Shown here: piece after piece, positions 8,115 through 16,742 of the stretch
How the letters are laid out: the number at the start of each line of letters is the position of its first letter
Numbering within the stretch: position 1 is the first letter of the stretch
Assembly: GCF_001881565.1 (NCBI RefSeq)
Contig: NZ_MPDJ01000010.1
Coordinates: forward strand, 208,244 to 257,737
Direction of reading: 5' to 3'
Source: Eisenbergiella tayi
GTDB lineage: Bacteria; Bacillota; Clostridia; Lachnospirales; Lachnospiraceae
Length of the DNA: 49,494 nt
Translations under genes and position numbers: made by a program
Notes under the pieces: generated by a model
The model's input: only the letters and a program-made list of their open reading frames with translations
What the model was told of the DNA's origin: nothing
The model's database searches: none

Positions 8115-9586
8115 CCGTCAATTCCTCCTTCCGCCGTCTCCAGGGCCGTCCTGACCGCCCTGGCCTTATTAATACACTCCTGATATTCCTTTTCCGGTTC
8201 ACTGTCCGCCACGATACCGGCCCCGGAACGGATAAAGACCTTTCCGTTTTTGGCAAATGCCAGCCGTATGGCAATGCAGGTATCCATGTTCCCTGTGAAG
8301 GCCAGGTAGCCTATGGCACCGCCGTAAATTCCTCTTTTATTGTTTTCCAGCTCATTTATGATTTCGCAGGCCCGCAGCTTAGGTGCTCCGGAAAGGGTTC
8401 CTGCCGGGAGAATGGTCTCCACGGCATCCAGCGCGTCCCTGTTTTCACCCAGTGTCCCCGAAACCGTGGAGCCGATGTGCATCACATGGGAATATCGCTG
8501 TATGGTCATGTATTTTTCCACCCTTACCGTTCCTATCCTGCTGATTTTCCCGATATCGTTTCTTCCCAAATCCACCAGCATATTATGCTCCGCACGTTCC
8601 TTTTCATCCTCCAGCAGCTCTTTTTCCAGTTTTTCATCTTCTTCCGCAGTGGTTCCTCTGGGCCTGGTTCCCGCGAGAGGAAAGGTATAGAGCTGATCTC
8701 CCTCCAGCTTTACAAGCGTTTCCGGGGAGGCTCCTGCTATTTCAATGCTGTCGCTGGAAAAATAGAACATATAGGGAGAAGGATTTATTGTACGCAGCAG
8801 CCGGTAGGTATCAAACAGGCTTCCTTCCATATCCGCATCCAGCCGGTTGGACAGCACCACCTGGAAAATATCCCCTTCCCTGATATGGTGCTTCGCCTTC
8901 TCCACCATGCCGCAGTATTCCTCACGGCTGAAAAGCTCCCGGAATCCGGAGCGAAGCTTAAGCGGCGGGATATCCGCCTTTCGTCCGTTCCGAATCAAAT
9001 CCGCCATATACTTCAGTTCTTCCATCGCTTTGTTATAGGAGCACTCCAAAGCATCCGTTTTCGCGTTGACAACCAGAATTATTTTCTGTCTGTAGTTATC
9101 AAAGGCAATTACTTTGTCAAAGAGCATGAGATCCACATCCTGAAAGCCTTCCGTATCCTCGGCATCCAGCTTCAGTGACGGCTCACTGTATTTCATGTAA
9201 TCATAGGAAAAATATCCTACAAGCCCGCCTGTAAAAGGGGGAAGCCCCTCCAGCACAGGGCTTTTATTCTCTTCCAGTATCCGCCGTATATATTCCCGGG
9301 GATTTCCTTCATGCTCCTGGGTATGAAGCGTATTTTTTATTTTCACCCTACCGTCATGACAGGTAATTTCCAGCGCCGGGTCATATCCCAGAAATGTATA
9401 ACGTCCCCATTGTTTATTATCCTCCGCACTTTCCAGCATATAACAATGGCGGCTGACATTCTTCAGAATCCGCATGACCTCTACGGGTGTAACCGCATCT
9501 GCATACAGTTCCCTGGTTAGGGGAATCAGACCATATCGATCCGCCGATGCTGCTTTTTTCGCTTGCTCCAGGCTTAATGTTTCCAT
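8111..9586 (-). CDS. trpE: Anthranilate synthase component I
   Basis: Chorismate-using enzyme (491 residues) for the first committed step. The C-terminal chorismate-binding domain shows PAGTLSGAPKLRACEII, GRNDIGKISRIG and RSGAGIVADS. The N-terminal LESAEDNKQWGRYTFLG resembles the LLES tryptophan-binding site, so feedback inhibition is likely. The start is set at ATG 9586 because GGAGG lies about 5 bases before it; an in-frame TTG at 9598 lies within that ribosome site. First gene of the trpEGDCFBA operon, behind the T-box leader. Confidence 0.97.
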   Translation of the reverse strand: METLSLEQAKKAASADRYGLIPLTRELYADAVTPVEVMRILKNVSRHCYMLESAEDNKQWGRYTFLGYDPALEITCHDGRVKIKNTLHTQEHEGNPREYIRRILEENKSPVLEGLPPFTGGLVGYFSYDYMKYSEPSLKLDAEDTEGFQDVDLMLFDKVIAFDNYRQKIILVVNAKTDALECSYNKAMEELKYMADLIRNGRKADIPPLKLRSGFRELFSREEYCGMVEKAKHHIREGDIFQVVLSNRLDADMEGSLFDTYRLLRTINPSPYMFYFSSDSIEIAGASPETLVKLEGDQLYTFPLAGTRPRGTTAEEDEKLEKELLEDEKERAEHNMLVDLGRNDIGKISRIGTVRVEKYMTIQRYSHVMHIGSTVSGTLGENRDALDAVETILPAGTLSGAPKLRACEIINELENNKRGIYGGAIGYLAFTGNMDTCIAIRLAFAKNGKVFIRSGAGIVADSEPEKEYQECINKARAVRTALETAEGGIDG

Positions 9587-9637
9587 TTTTTCCTCCAATT
9601 CTCTGCCCGGACCGGTTCACAGAATATTTTTCCGCAC

Positions 9638-9688
9638 AAAAAACCCGTCCATGACAGAATCCTGATAAAGTCTTCTGTCAAGGACGGG
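9638..9688 (-). terminator. T-box-controlled terminator before trpE
   Basis: Arms 9674-9688 and 9644-9658 (15 bp, one mismatch: CCCGTCC plus a GACAGA half) are followed on the minus strand by TTTTTT (9643-9638). The hairpin follows directly after the T-box antiterminator, as in the standard mutually exclusive arrangement. Confidence 0.93.
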
Positions 9689-9958
9689 TAATATTTCACC
9701 ACCCGCGGTGCCACCTTGATTCACGTAAAATAACGTGCTCTCGCCGGATACCATCATATCCGCGGCAACTGACGTATGCCTCACGTCACGGCTACCGGAC
9801 AGCCCTGCGGCTTCCCTTCACCATGCCCTCCGTGGTCCATTTAACAGGCTGCGTTCTGTCCGTTCTCAGCATTCCGGACTCTCTGTAAGTGCACGATCTG
9901 TTTTTATCTCCACATCATCGGTTTTAAAAACATTGTTTTGTTGTTTGAAGTTTTATTT
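9638..9958 (-). promoter_or_regulatory. T-box riboswitch (tRNA-Trp) of the trp operon
   Basis: The leader carries the canonical antiterminator T-box AAGGTGGCACCGCGGGT (9701-9717) and, downstream, a terminator. In Stem I the AGAGAG and GCTGAGAACGG elements are visible at about 9858-9889. A TGG codon at 9837-9839, followed by A, sits where the specifier is expected, matching tRNA-Trp. The TGGC of the antiterminator bulge would pair with an acceptor end GCCA, in agreement with the G discriminator usual for bacterial tRNA-Trp. Uncharged tRNA-Trp should therefore switch transcription on. The transcript should begin near 9958, downstream of the promoter at 9965-9993. Confidence 0.95.
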
Positions 9959-9964
9959 TATTGC

Positions 9965-9993
9965 ATTATAACGCTAAAGTTATAAAAAGGCAA
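9965..9993 (-). promoter_or_regulatory. Sigma-A promoter of the trp operon
   Basis: TTGCCT (9993-9988), a 17-bp spacer and a perfect TATAAT (9970-9965), placed just upstream of the T-box leader. Confidence 0.85.
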
Positions 9994-10026
9994 TAGAAAA
10001 TTTAAAAAATGTGGTGGAATGTGGTG

Positions 10027-10377
10027 GAACAGTATTTGTCCTTTCCCCTCCGGGTGTCCTGTGGCCCTGCTCGCTGCCTGCCTGTGCGGCCCGGGAGAGA
10101 TGTTATTTGCTGGTTCAGATTCAAAAAAGGGATATTTCTAACAGTTCCGATAACCCAATCAGCCGTCAACGCGGCTGAACTCCTCCCTTTGGTCGTCAGA
10201 GCGACTTTAGTCGCTTACATCGCCGCTAAGAACAGACGGCTGATTGGGTTATCGGAACTATAAGAAATAATCACCTTTTTTTCATATTCACCTGCAAATA
10301 ACATCTCTCCCGGGCCGCACAGGCAGGCAGCGAGCAGGGCCACAGGACACCCGGAGGGGAAAGGACAAATGCTGTTC
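10027..10377. repeat. 351-bp nested palindromic (fold-back) element
   Basis: The left arm 10034-10110 and right arm 10294-10370 are exact reverse complements over 77 bp. After one T/G pair the match continues for 6 more bp (10027-10032 with 10372-10377). The next ~32 bp on each side (10111-10142 and 10260-10293) are diverged but alignable. Then comes a second perfect 25-bp stem, 10143-10167 with 10235-10259. The 67-nt centre holds the short hairpin AGCGAC/GTCGCT (10200-10215) and a GCGGC/GCCGC pair. The outer arms are GC-rich. A frame of 84 codons crosses the element but has no ribosome site and mirrors the symmetry, so it is not called. T-runs beyond the inner stem on both strands could make it a terminator for the CBM9 gene upstream and the plus strand. 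A MITE-like fold-back element is the other reading. No transposase and no clear target duplication were seen. Confidence 0.9.
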
Positions 10378-10398
10378 TGCGATAATCTTTGAAAAAAT

Positions 10399-11019
10399 TT
10401 AGGGTGTTATATGGGCTTTGGCAAAGTGTATGGGGAGGTGGAAGTTGGGGGTGGGGTTGTCTATGGGGTGGTAGGCGGCGTAGTGTTCTATTTCGGGGGA
10501 TTCTGAAATCTTGTAAAAGTTGCAGTAAAATTCTGTGGTTTCGTCCAGTTGGGAGAGGCCGCATTCTTTTTTCAGGAAGGGTTCCGGGATCAGGAGAGAC
10601 AGGGTCCAGCGGTCTTGGTGTATGGTGGTTCTGCAGCTGCAGGTTTTCAGGTATTGCTGGGGCATGGAGGATCTGTTTTTTCTTCCTTTTCCGTAGGCGG
10701 CGTATAGGGCGGCGTTTGCGTTTATTTCAAAGTTGGTGTACATACAATCGTTGGTAAGGGGTTCTCCTTTTTGGGGGAAGGCGAGAAAGATTTCCATGGC
10801 GCTGTCTTTGCATACGGGATCCATGTAGTTATGGTATTCTTTTTTTGGATTTTTTTCTTCGCAGGTCATTTCTACATAAAAGCCTTTGTCTTTCAGGTAG
10901 GTCATTGTGCCGTAGGCTTTGGGTTTTGTCAGGCAGGTCCACATGTAGTTGTTGATTGTAAATAAGGTGCCTTTATCTGCGTTTTCTGGAGAATCGATGA
11001 TTTTTACCTGGTATTCCAT
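10399..11019 (-). CDS. CBM9-like carbohydrate-binding domain protein
   Basis: A 206-residue protein without signal peptide or membrane segment. Its layout (N-terminal TINNYMWTC, a YLKDKGFYVEMTCEEKNPK strand, AMEIFLAFPQ, YTNFEINANAALYAAYG, and C-terminal FYKISESPEIEHYAAYHPID with a final FHLPIHF) resembles stand-alone 'carbohydrate-binding family 9-like' proteins common in Lachnospiraceae. This is by recall of the pattern, not a search. No catalytic domain is attached. The coding strand is strikingly rich in A and C and poor in G compared with the trp genes. It ends 21 bp before the large palindrome and has its own start region after the ackA terminator. Function unknown. Confidence 0.7.
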   Translation of the reverse strand: MEYQVKIIDSPENADKGTLFTINNYMWTCLTKPKAYGTMTYLKDKGFYVEMTCEEKNPKKEYHNYMDPVCKDSAMEIFLAFPQKGEPLTNDCMYTNFEINANAALYAAYGKGRKNRSSMPQQYLKTCSCRTTIHQDRWTLSLLIPEPFLKKECGLSQLDETTEFYCNFYKISESPEIEHYAAYHPIDNPTPNFHLPIHFAKAHITP

Positions 11020-11097
11020 GATTTGCGTTCCTTTCTGAATTGGTTGGGCCGGGAAAGGCTGTCGGCTTCTGGCGGACAGGTTTTTCCGGGATTTTAT

Positions 11098-11142
11098 AAA
11101 AAAGGCCGTAATCCCGGAAGGAACCGGAGGCTACGGCCTTTT
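11098..11142 (-). terminator. Terminator after ackA
   Basis: The 11-bp stem AAAAGGCCGTA (11100-11110) / TACGGCCTTTT (11132-11142) ends on the minus strand in TTTTTT, seven bases past the ackA stop. Confidence 0.88.
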
Positions 11143-11148
11143 GATTTG

Positions 11149-12357
11149 TTACAGGGAATCAGCTTTGAGGATTTCTGCTGTTTCCCGGGCTATTGCAAGT
11201 TCTTCATTGGTGGGAATTACGAGTACTTTGGTTCCGTTTCCGGGTTTGGAAATAATTATTTCTTCGCCGCGTTTATGGTTGGCTTCTTCATCCAGGGAAA
11301 TTCCCAGGAATGAAAGGCTTTCACATACCATGTCACGGATAATGGGGCTGTTTTCTCCTAATCCGGCGGTAAAGCAGATGGCGTCCACGCCGTCCATTTC
11401 GGCGGCATAGGCTCCGATATATTTGATAACTCTCTGGGAAAATGCTTTAAGTGCGCGGACGGCATCGGTGTTACCTTCCAGATATGCATCTTCCAGATCT
11501 CTGAAGTCGGAGGAGAAACCATCGGAAAGTCCGTAAACGCCGGATTCCTTGTTGAGGATATCCATGATTTCATCGATGCTCTTTCCTTCTTTACGTGCGA
11601 TAAACCCAACAATGGCGGGATCGATATCGCCGCTTCTTGTACCCATTATCAGTCCTTCCAGAGGGGTTAAGCCCATGGACGTATCTATGCATCTGCCATT
11701 TTTTACAGCGGATACGGACGCTCCGTTTCCGAGATGGCAGACAATGGTTTTCAGGCTTTCATAGGGCTGTCCGAGGACAGCTGCCACTCTTTTGGAAACA
11801 TAATCATGGCTTGTCCCGTGAAATCCATATCTTCTGATTTTGTAGTCCTTATAGTAATGATAGGGAATTGCATACATATATGCTTCTTCAGGCATGGTCT
11901 GGTGGAAGGCGGTATCAAACACGCCTACCATAGGAATTCCGGGCATCAGGGCTTCACAGGCTTCTATACCGATAATATTGGCAGGGTTATGGAGAGGAGC
12001 CAGTTCGCAGCATTCCTGAATGGCCTCCTTAACCTCAGCAGTAATCAGTGTGGCTTTTGCGAAATGTTCGCCTCCGTGCACAAGCCGGTGCCCTACCGCT
12101 CCTATTTCCTGAAGGCTCTTCACCACTCCCGTTTTCTCATCGGTCAGTGCCTTCAGTACCAGGCTGACAGCCTCTTTATGATCCTTCATCGGAGCTTCTG
12201 TAACCTGTTTTTCACCTCCTGCAGGAGTATAAACCAAACGGCTTCCTTCAATCGCTATTCTTTCGCACAGTCCCTTTGCGATCAGCTTCTCGCTCTGTGC
12301 ATCAATCAACTGAAATTTTAAGGAAGAACTTCCGCAGTTAATGACTAAAATATTCAT
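11149..12357 (-). CDS. ackA: Acetate kinase
   Basis: A 402-residue enzyme forming acetate and ATP from acetyl phosphate, the last step of acetate fermentation. The start at 12357 (MNILVINCGSSSLKFQLID) matches the family; a longer frame running to 12459 would overlap pta. Family blocks VGHRLVHGGEHF, GTSHDYVSKR, CHLGNGASVSA, DTSMGLTPLEGL and FTAGLGENS are present. It lies 38 bp downstream of pta and ends at a strong terminator, so the two probably form one operon. Confidence 0.98.
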   Translation of the reverse strand: MNILVINCGSSSLKFQLIDAQSEKLIAKGLCERIAIEGSRLVYTPAGGEKQVTEAPMKDHKEAVSLVLKALTDEKTGVVKSLQEIGAVGHRLVHGGEHFAKATLITAEVKEAIQECCELAPLHNPANIIGIEACEALMPGIPMVGVFDTAFHQTMPEEAYMYAIPYHYYKDYKIRRYGFHGTSHDYVSKRVAAVLGQPYESLKTIVCHLGNGASVSAVKNGRCIDTSMGLTPLEGLIMGTRSGDIDPAIVGFIARKEGKSIDEIMDILNKESGVYGLSDGFSSDFRDLEDAYLEGNTDAVRALKAFSQRVIKYIGAYAAEMDGVDAICFTAGLGENSPIIRDMVCESLSFLGISLDEEANHKRGEEIIISKPGNGTKVLVIPTNEELAIARETAEILKADSL

Positions 12358-12395
12358 AATCGTAATACCTTTTCCCTTTTCATATTTACAGCTTT

Positions 12396-13397
12396 TTATA
12401 CAAGCTGTGCCTGTACCGCCGTCAATGCAACAACGCCCACGATATCCTCCCAGGAGCATCCTCTGGAAAGGTCATTAACGGGTCTTGCAATACCCTGAAG
12501 CATCGGACCATAGGCTTCCGCTTTACCGAGACGCTGTACCAGCTTATAGCCGATATTTCCTGCGTCCAGGTTGGGGAATATCAGGACATTTGCTTTTCCG
12601 CCAACTTCGCTGTCAGGAGCCTTGGATTTGGCTACCTTGGGCACCAGTGCGGCATCGGTCTGCAGTTCGCCGTCAAGAGTGAGATGAGGATATTCTTCAT
12701 GAGCGATTTCCACTGCCTTTACCACCTTGTCCACGAGAGGATGATGTGCGCTTCCTTTTGTGGAATGGGAAAGCATCGCAATAATAGGCTTTGCACCGAT
12801 CAGCTGTTTAAAGCTCTTGGCGCTGGTGTCCGCAATGGCAGCCAGTTCTTCCGAAGTGGGATCCTGATTCAGACCGCAGTCAGCAAAAAGGAATGTTCCG
12901 TGCTCTCCATACTCACAATCCGGAACATCCAGGATGAAGAAGGCAGAAACCAGCTTTACTCCCGGAGCGGTACGAAGGATCTGCAGGGAAGGTCTTAATA
13001 CATCAGCCGTGGCGTGGCATGCACCGGCAACCATTCCGTCCGCATCATTGGCTTTTACCATTACAACTCCGAAGGTAAGAGGATCACTTATCAAAATTTC
13101 CTTCGCCTTCTCTACCGTCATTCCTTTGGACTTCCTTGTTTCATAAAGAAGCTCCACATATTCATCCAATTTATCTGTTTTCGTCGGATCTATCACCGTC
13201 ACTCCGTTGAGATCCACTTCCAGCCAGCCGGCGCCGTCCATGATCTTCTCTTCATTGCCAACCATAATAATATTGGCAATCCCCTCCTGCAGCACATGAG
13301 CTGCTGCAATCAGCGTCCTCTTGTCGTTTGTTTCCGGCAGCACAATGGTCTTTCTGTCCGCTCTTGCTTTCTCCTTGATCGTGTCAATATAAGACAT
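12396..13397 (-). CDS. pta: Phosphate acetyltransferase
   Basis: Converts acetyl-CoA and phosphate to acetyl phosphate. The 333-residue form is the short catalytic-domain type, without the N-terminal regulatory domains of the E. coli enzyme. Start at 13397 (MSYIDTIKEKARADRKTIVLPE), which matches the family; upstream in-frame sequence is the promoter and leader. Conserved segments: VMVKANDADGMVAGACHAT, FADCGLNQDPTSEELA, ANVLIFPNLDAGNIGYKLVQR. Together with ackA it yields ATP in fermentation. Confidence 0.98.
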   Translation of the reverse strand: MSYIDTIKEKARADRKTIVLPETNDKRTLIAAAHVLQEGIANIIMVGNEEKIMDGAGWLEVDLNGVTVIDPTKTDKLDEYVELLYETRKSKGMTVEKAKEILISDPLTFGVVMVKANDADGMVAGACHATADVLRPSLQILRTAPGVKLVSAFFILDVPDCEYGEHGTFLFADCGLNQDPTSEELAAIADTSAKSFKQLIGAKPIIAMLSHSTKGSAHHPLVDKVVKAVEIAHEEYPHLTLDGELQTDAALVPKVAKSKAPDSEVGGKANVLIFPNLDAGNIGYKLVQRLGKAEAYGPMLQGIARPVNDLSRGCSWEDIVGVVALTAVQAQLV

Positions 13398-13461
13398 ACC
13401 CAAAAAACTCCTTTCTATTCCACTTCTTCCAATTTTTGTCGTTCTTTCATCGTCTGAATAA

Positions 13462-13490
13462 ATTATACAGAATTCCTTTTTTGTATACAA
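13462..13490 (-). promoter_or_regulatory. Promoter of pta-ackA
   Basis: TTGTAT (13490-13485), a 17-bp spacer and a perfect TATAAT (13467-13462), about 65 bp before the pta start. Confidence 0.78.
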
Positions 13491-13637
13491 GGCCATTTTC
13501 CTGAATTTATTGTACAAAATCCTGCACATTTTATAAATTTGCTAAAATTGTTCGTGAATTTGTACAAAAAGTGGAGTCTGATAAATTTCTATCATTGTTC
13601 CTTTACCCGAAACATGATATTCTTACCATAAACAAAC

Positions 13638-13694
13638 CGTAACTGTCCGGAGACGCGTTCCCAACTGGCGGGGATGGGTTTCTGGACAGTTACG
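13638..13694 (+). other. Long stem-loop in the leader of tmcAL
   Basis: CGTAACTGTCC (13638-13648) is the exact reverse complement of GGACAGTTACG (13684-13694). Inward, GGAGAC and GTTTCT can extend it as RNA with two G-U pairs, giving 17 pairs. The loop may form a small CCC/GGG hairpin. There is no T-run on either side, so it is not an obvious terminator. It lies 37 bp before the tmcAL ATG in the divergent gap with pta, and may be a leader RNA structure or an operator. The rest of the gap (13398-13731) is A/T-rich with only the pta promoter recognised. Confidence 0.6.
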
Positions 13695-13731
13695 TCAAAC
13701 ACTGAAATTGAATTCAGAAAGGACTCTTTAC

Positions 13732-14982
13732 ATGAAGGTTACCGGAATTATTGCAGAATATAATCCCTTTCATAAAGGACATGCTTATCATATACAAAAA
13801 GCGAAAGAACTTACCGGAGCCGATTATATCATCGTAGTGATGAGCGGCGATTTTACACAGCGTGGCATGCCCGCCATTCTGGATAAATACACTCGGGCGC
13901 GTATGGCGCTTGCCTGCGGGGCCGATCTGGTCCTGGAGCTGCCGGTCCGCTTCGCCTGTGCCAGTGCGGAATTTTTTGCCGGGGGAGCTGTTTCTCTGTT
14001 GGATCGGCTGGGAGTGGTGGATTCGCTTTGCTTCGGAAGTGAATGCGGCGACGCCGGACGGCTGCAGAAGGCAGCCTCTGTCCTCGCAGGGGCGGAAGCC
14101 TCGGAAAGCTTCAGGAACACTCTGCGGGAAGGTATACGCAATGGCCTCTCTTTTCCTGCGGCACGGGCGAAAGCGTTGGAAACGCAAGAAAATGGAACCG
14201 GTGAGCTTTTTACACTCCCCAACAACATCCTGGGAATCGAATACTGCCGTGCCCTCCTGCATCTGAACAGCCCTGTCCGGCCTGTCACCGTCCTCCGTAA
14301 GGGCGCCGGTTACCACGAAGAGGCACTTCATGATGCGCAAAACGAAACTCCCGGTTTCAGTTCCGCTTTTGCCATCCGTCAGGCACTGCAGCAGGGCGGC
14401 AGCTTTGACACTGTCCGCGGTTCACTCCCTGAAGAAACGCTGGAAATCTGGGAATATTGTCTTAAAAATGGCGGAATCGTTTCAGAGAAAGATTTTTCCC
14501 CACTCCTCCGTTACCGGCTGCTGATGGAAGCGGAAAACGGGTTTTCTTCCTATGCGGATGTCACACCTGATTTTTCTGACCGTCTGAAAAAGAACCTGGA
14601 TCAGTTTACCGGCTGGCACGATTTCTGCCTTCTGCAGAATTCCAGGGATATGACCTATACCAGAATCAGCCGCTGTCTGTGCCACATCCTTCTCGGACTG
14701 TCACAGGAAAAACAGGAAGAAAGCAAACATATGGCTTTTGCCTCCTATGCCCGTCCCCTTGGTTTCCGCAGAAGTGCCGCTCCGCTGCTCCAGGCTGTCA
14801 AACAGAATTCCTCCATTCCTTTTCTTTCCAAACTGGCAGATGCCCGGCAAATCCTTTCTCCCTTTGCCGCCAGCCTGCTGGAGGAAGACATAAAGGCCTC
14901 CCATATTTACCAGACTGTAGTCAGCGGCAAATATGAAAAGCCTTTTTTGAATGAATACAGGAGACAGATTCCTATCCTGTAA
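13732..14982 (+). CDS. tmcAL: tRNA(Met) cytidine acetate ligase
   Basis: A 416-residue member of the TmcAL (formerly DUF795/YlbM) family, which in Bacillus makes N4-acetylcytidine at the wobble base of elongator tRNA-Met from acetate and ATP. N-terminal VTGIIAEYNPFHKGHAYHI is the nucleotidyltransferase HxGH signature; VMSGDFTQRGMPAILDKYTRA and LPNNILGIEYCRALL are typical. ATG 13732 follows an AAAGGA ribosome site at about 13717; an in-frame start 24 bp upstream is rejected. Its use of acetate makes the divergent pta-ackA neighbour suggestive, but this is inference. It ends 6 bp from the convergent DUF711 gene. Confidence 0.95.
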   Translation: MKVTGIIAEYNPFHKGHAYHIQKAKELTGADYIIVVMSGDFTQRGMPAILDKYTRARMALACGADLVLELPVRFACASAEFFAGGAVSLLDRLGVVDSLCFGSECGDAGRLQKAASVLAGAEASESFRNTLREGIRNGLSFPAARAKALETQENGTGELFTLPNNILGIEYCRALLHLNSPVRPVTVLRKGAGYHEEALHDAQNETPGFSSAFAIRQALQQGGSFDTVRGSLPEETLEIWEYCLKNGGIVSEKDFSPLLRYRLLMEAENGFSSYADVTPDFSDRLKKNLDQFTGWHDFCLLQNSRDMTYTRISRCLCHILLGLSQEKQEESKHMAFASYARPLGFRRSAAPLLQAVKQNSSIPFLSKLADARQILSPFAASLLEEDIKASHIYQTVVSGKYEKPFLNEYRRQIPIL

Positions 14983-14988
14983 TTGGTT

Positions 14989-16353
14989 TCAGTTCTTAAA
15001 GCTGTGGATTGGAGCGGGAATTCTTCCGCCCCTGTTTACAAAGGCTTCACAGCCAAAGGAATTTACCGGCATAATGGGCGCATGCCCCAGCAGGCCTCCG
15101 AATTCCGCATGGTCTCCCACCTTTTTCCCGATAACAGGGATCAGCCGGACCGCCGTCGTCTTCTGATTCACCATACCGATTGCCATTTCATCCGCTATAA
15201 TACCGGAAATGGTGGATGCCTTGGTATCTCCGGGAATGGCGATCATGTCCAGGCCCACGGAGCAGACGCAGGTCATGGCCTCCAGTTTTTCCAGGGTGAG
15301 CGCGCCGGCCATCACCGCATCAATCATTCCCTGATCCTCACTCACCGGTATGAACGCGCCGCTTAAGCCGCCCACATAGGATGAAGCCATTACGCCGCCC
15401 TTTTTCACCTGATCGTTTAGCAGCGCCAGCGCCGCCGTTGTCCCGGGCGCTCCTGCATGCTCCAGCCCTATTTCGCAGAGAATGTCCGCCACGCTGTCTC
15501 CGATAGCCGGAGTCGGCGCAAGGGAAAGATCGACAATACCGAAGGGAATCCCCAGCCTTCTGGATGCCTCTCTCGCAACCAGCTGGCCTACTCTTGTTAC
15601 CTTAAATGCCGTTTTCTTGATCGTTTCACAGAGAACCTCAAAGTTTTCTCCGCGTACTTTTTCCAGTGCTGTTTTTACTACCCCGGGACCACTTACACCC
15701 ACATTGATGATTTGATCCGCTTCTGTCACGCCATGGAAAGCTCCCGCCATAAAGGGATTATCATCCGGCGCGTTACAGAACACCACAAGCTTGGTACATC
15801 CGGAAGAATCCGTTTCCTTCGTATACTCTGCGGCTTCCAGAATGATTTCTCCCATCAGCCTGACGGCATCCATATTGATTCCCGTCTTGGTAGAACCCAG
15901 GTTTACGGAGCTGCAGACTCTTTCCGTTCTGGCAAGAGCCATGGGAATGGAGCGGATCAAAAGCTCCTCCGCGGGAGTCATTCCCTTGGATACCAAGGCG
16001 GAATAGCCGCCGATAAAGTTTACTCCCACTTCCTTGGCCGCTTTATCCAGCGTGTCCGCAATGACGGCAAAATCCTCCGGAGTTTTACAGGCCGCCCCTC
16101 CAATCAGGGCGATGGGGGTAACGGAAATTCTTTTATTTACAATCGGGATCCCATATTCTCTGGAAATTTCTTCGCCCACCTGAACCAGATTGCTGGCCGC
16201 CCGGGTGATTTTCTGATATATCTTTTCATTTACTCTGTCAAGATCCGAATCAATACAATCCAGAAGGCTGATACCCAGAGTTATGGTCCGCACATCCAGA
16301 TTTTCCTTCTCGATCATCTTATTCGTTTCATTTACTTCAAATATATTAATCAT
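14989..16353 (-). CDS. DUF711 / UPF0210 family protein
   Basis: A 454-residue member of the UPF0210 (DUF711, 'PFL family') proteins. Recognisable segments: GISLLDCIDSDLDRVNEKIY, INVGVSGPGVVKTALEK, GIVDLSLAPTPAIGDSVADIL, and the C-terminal ending AEFGGLLGHAPIMPVN. The molecular function of the family is not established. Its constant partner is a small ACT-domain protein, found here 96 bp upstream in the same direction, which suggests metabolite-sensing control. No signal peptide or membrane segment. Confidence 0.93.
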   Translation of the reverse strand: MINIFEVNETNKMIEKENLDVRTITLGISLLDCIDSDLDRVNEKIYQKITRAASNLVQVGEEISREYGIPIVNKRISVTPIALIGGAACKTPEDFAVIADTLDKAAKEVGVNFIGGYSALVSKGMTPAEELLIRSIPMALARTERVCSSVNLGSTKTGINMDAVRLMGEIILEAAEYTKETDSSGCTKLVVFCNAPDDNPFMAGAFHGVTEADQIINVGVSGPGVVKTALEKVRGENFEVLCETIKKTAFKVTRVGQLVAREASRRLGIPFGIVDLSLAPTPAIGDSVADILCEIGLEHAGAPGTTAALALLNDQVKKGGVMASSYVGGLSGAFIPVSEDQGMIDAVMAGALTLEKLEAMTCVCSVGLDMIAIPGDTKASTISGIIADEMAIGMVNQKTTAVRLIPVIGKKVGDHAEFGGLLGHAPIMPVNSFGCEAFVNRGGRIPAPIHSFKN

Positions 16354-16449
16354 ACCTAAACCTCTTCCACTCCTGTATGTAGAACCGCCCGCCAGGGGTC
16401 CCCAAAGCCTTCAGCCCGGCCGGCAAAATCATTACGGCCTGCAATGATA

Positions 16450-16722
16450 TCAGAGCCTGTGCATCTGGTTAAAGATTTCTTCGCTCTGGCATTTGATAAT
16501 AACACCGATTTCCTCTCCCAGCCGGGTGAGTTCATCCGTGATATCACCAAAAGGTTTTCCGGTATGGTTCATGTCCACAATCATCATCATATTGAAATAG
16601 CCCTGTACAATAGTCTGGCTGATATCCAGGATATTAATATTGTTTTCCGCAAGATACGTACACACTCTGGCTATAATTCCAACCGTATCATGTCCTACTA
16701 CCGTTATAATAGTTTTTTTCAT
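16450..16722 (-). CDS. ACT domain protein (UPF0237)
   Basis: A 90-residue single ACT domain: KTIITVVGHDTVGIIARVCTYLAE with the ligand-loop glycine, then INILDISQTIVQGYFNMMMIVD. ACT domains bind amino acids or similar small ligands. It precedes the DUF711 gene, the usual pairing, and probably regulates or partners that protein. About 96 bp between the two genes shows no terminator. Confidence 0.93.
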   Translation of the reverse strand: MKKTIITVVGHDTVGIIARVCTYLAENNINILDISQTIVQGYFNMMMIVDMNHTGKPFGDITDELTRLGEEIGVIIKCQSEEIFNQMHRL

Positions 16723-16742
16723 ATGCTTTCCTCCAATTTTCC

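Noticed and set aside
10009..10263. 84-codon plus-strand reading frame across the left half of the palindrome
   Set aside because: No ribosome site, no family signal, and composition set by the inverted repeat; it is better explained by the element itself.
15457..16359. 300-codon plus-strand reading frame
   Set aside because: Antisense shadow of the DUF711 gene.
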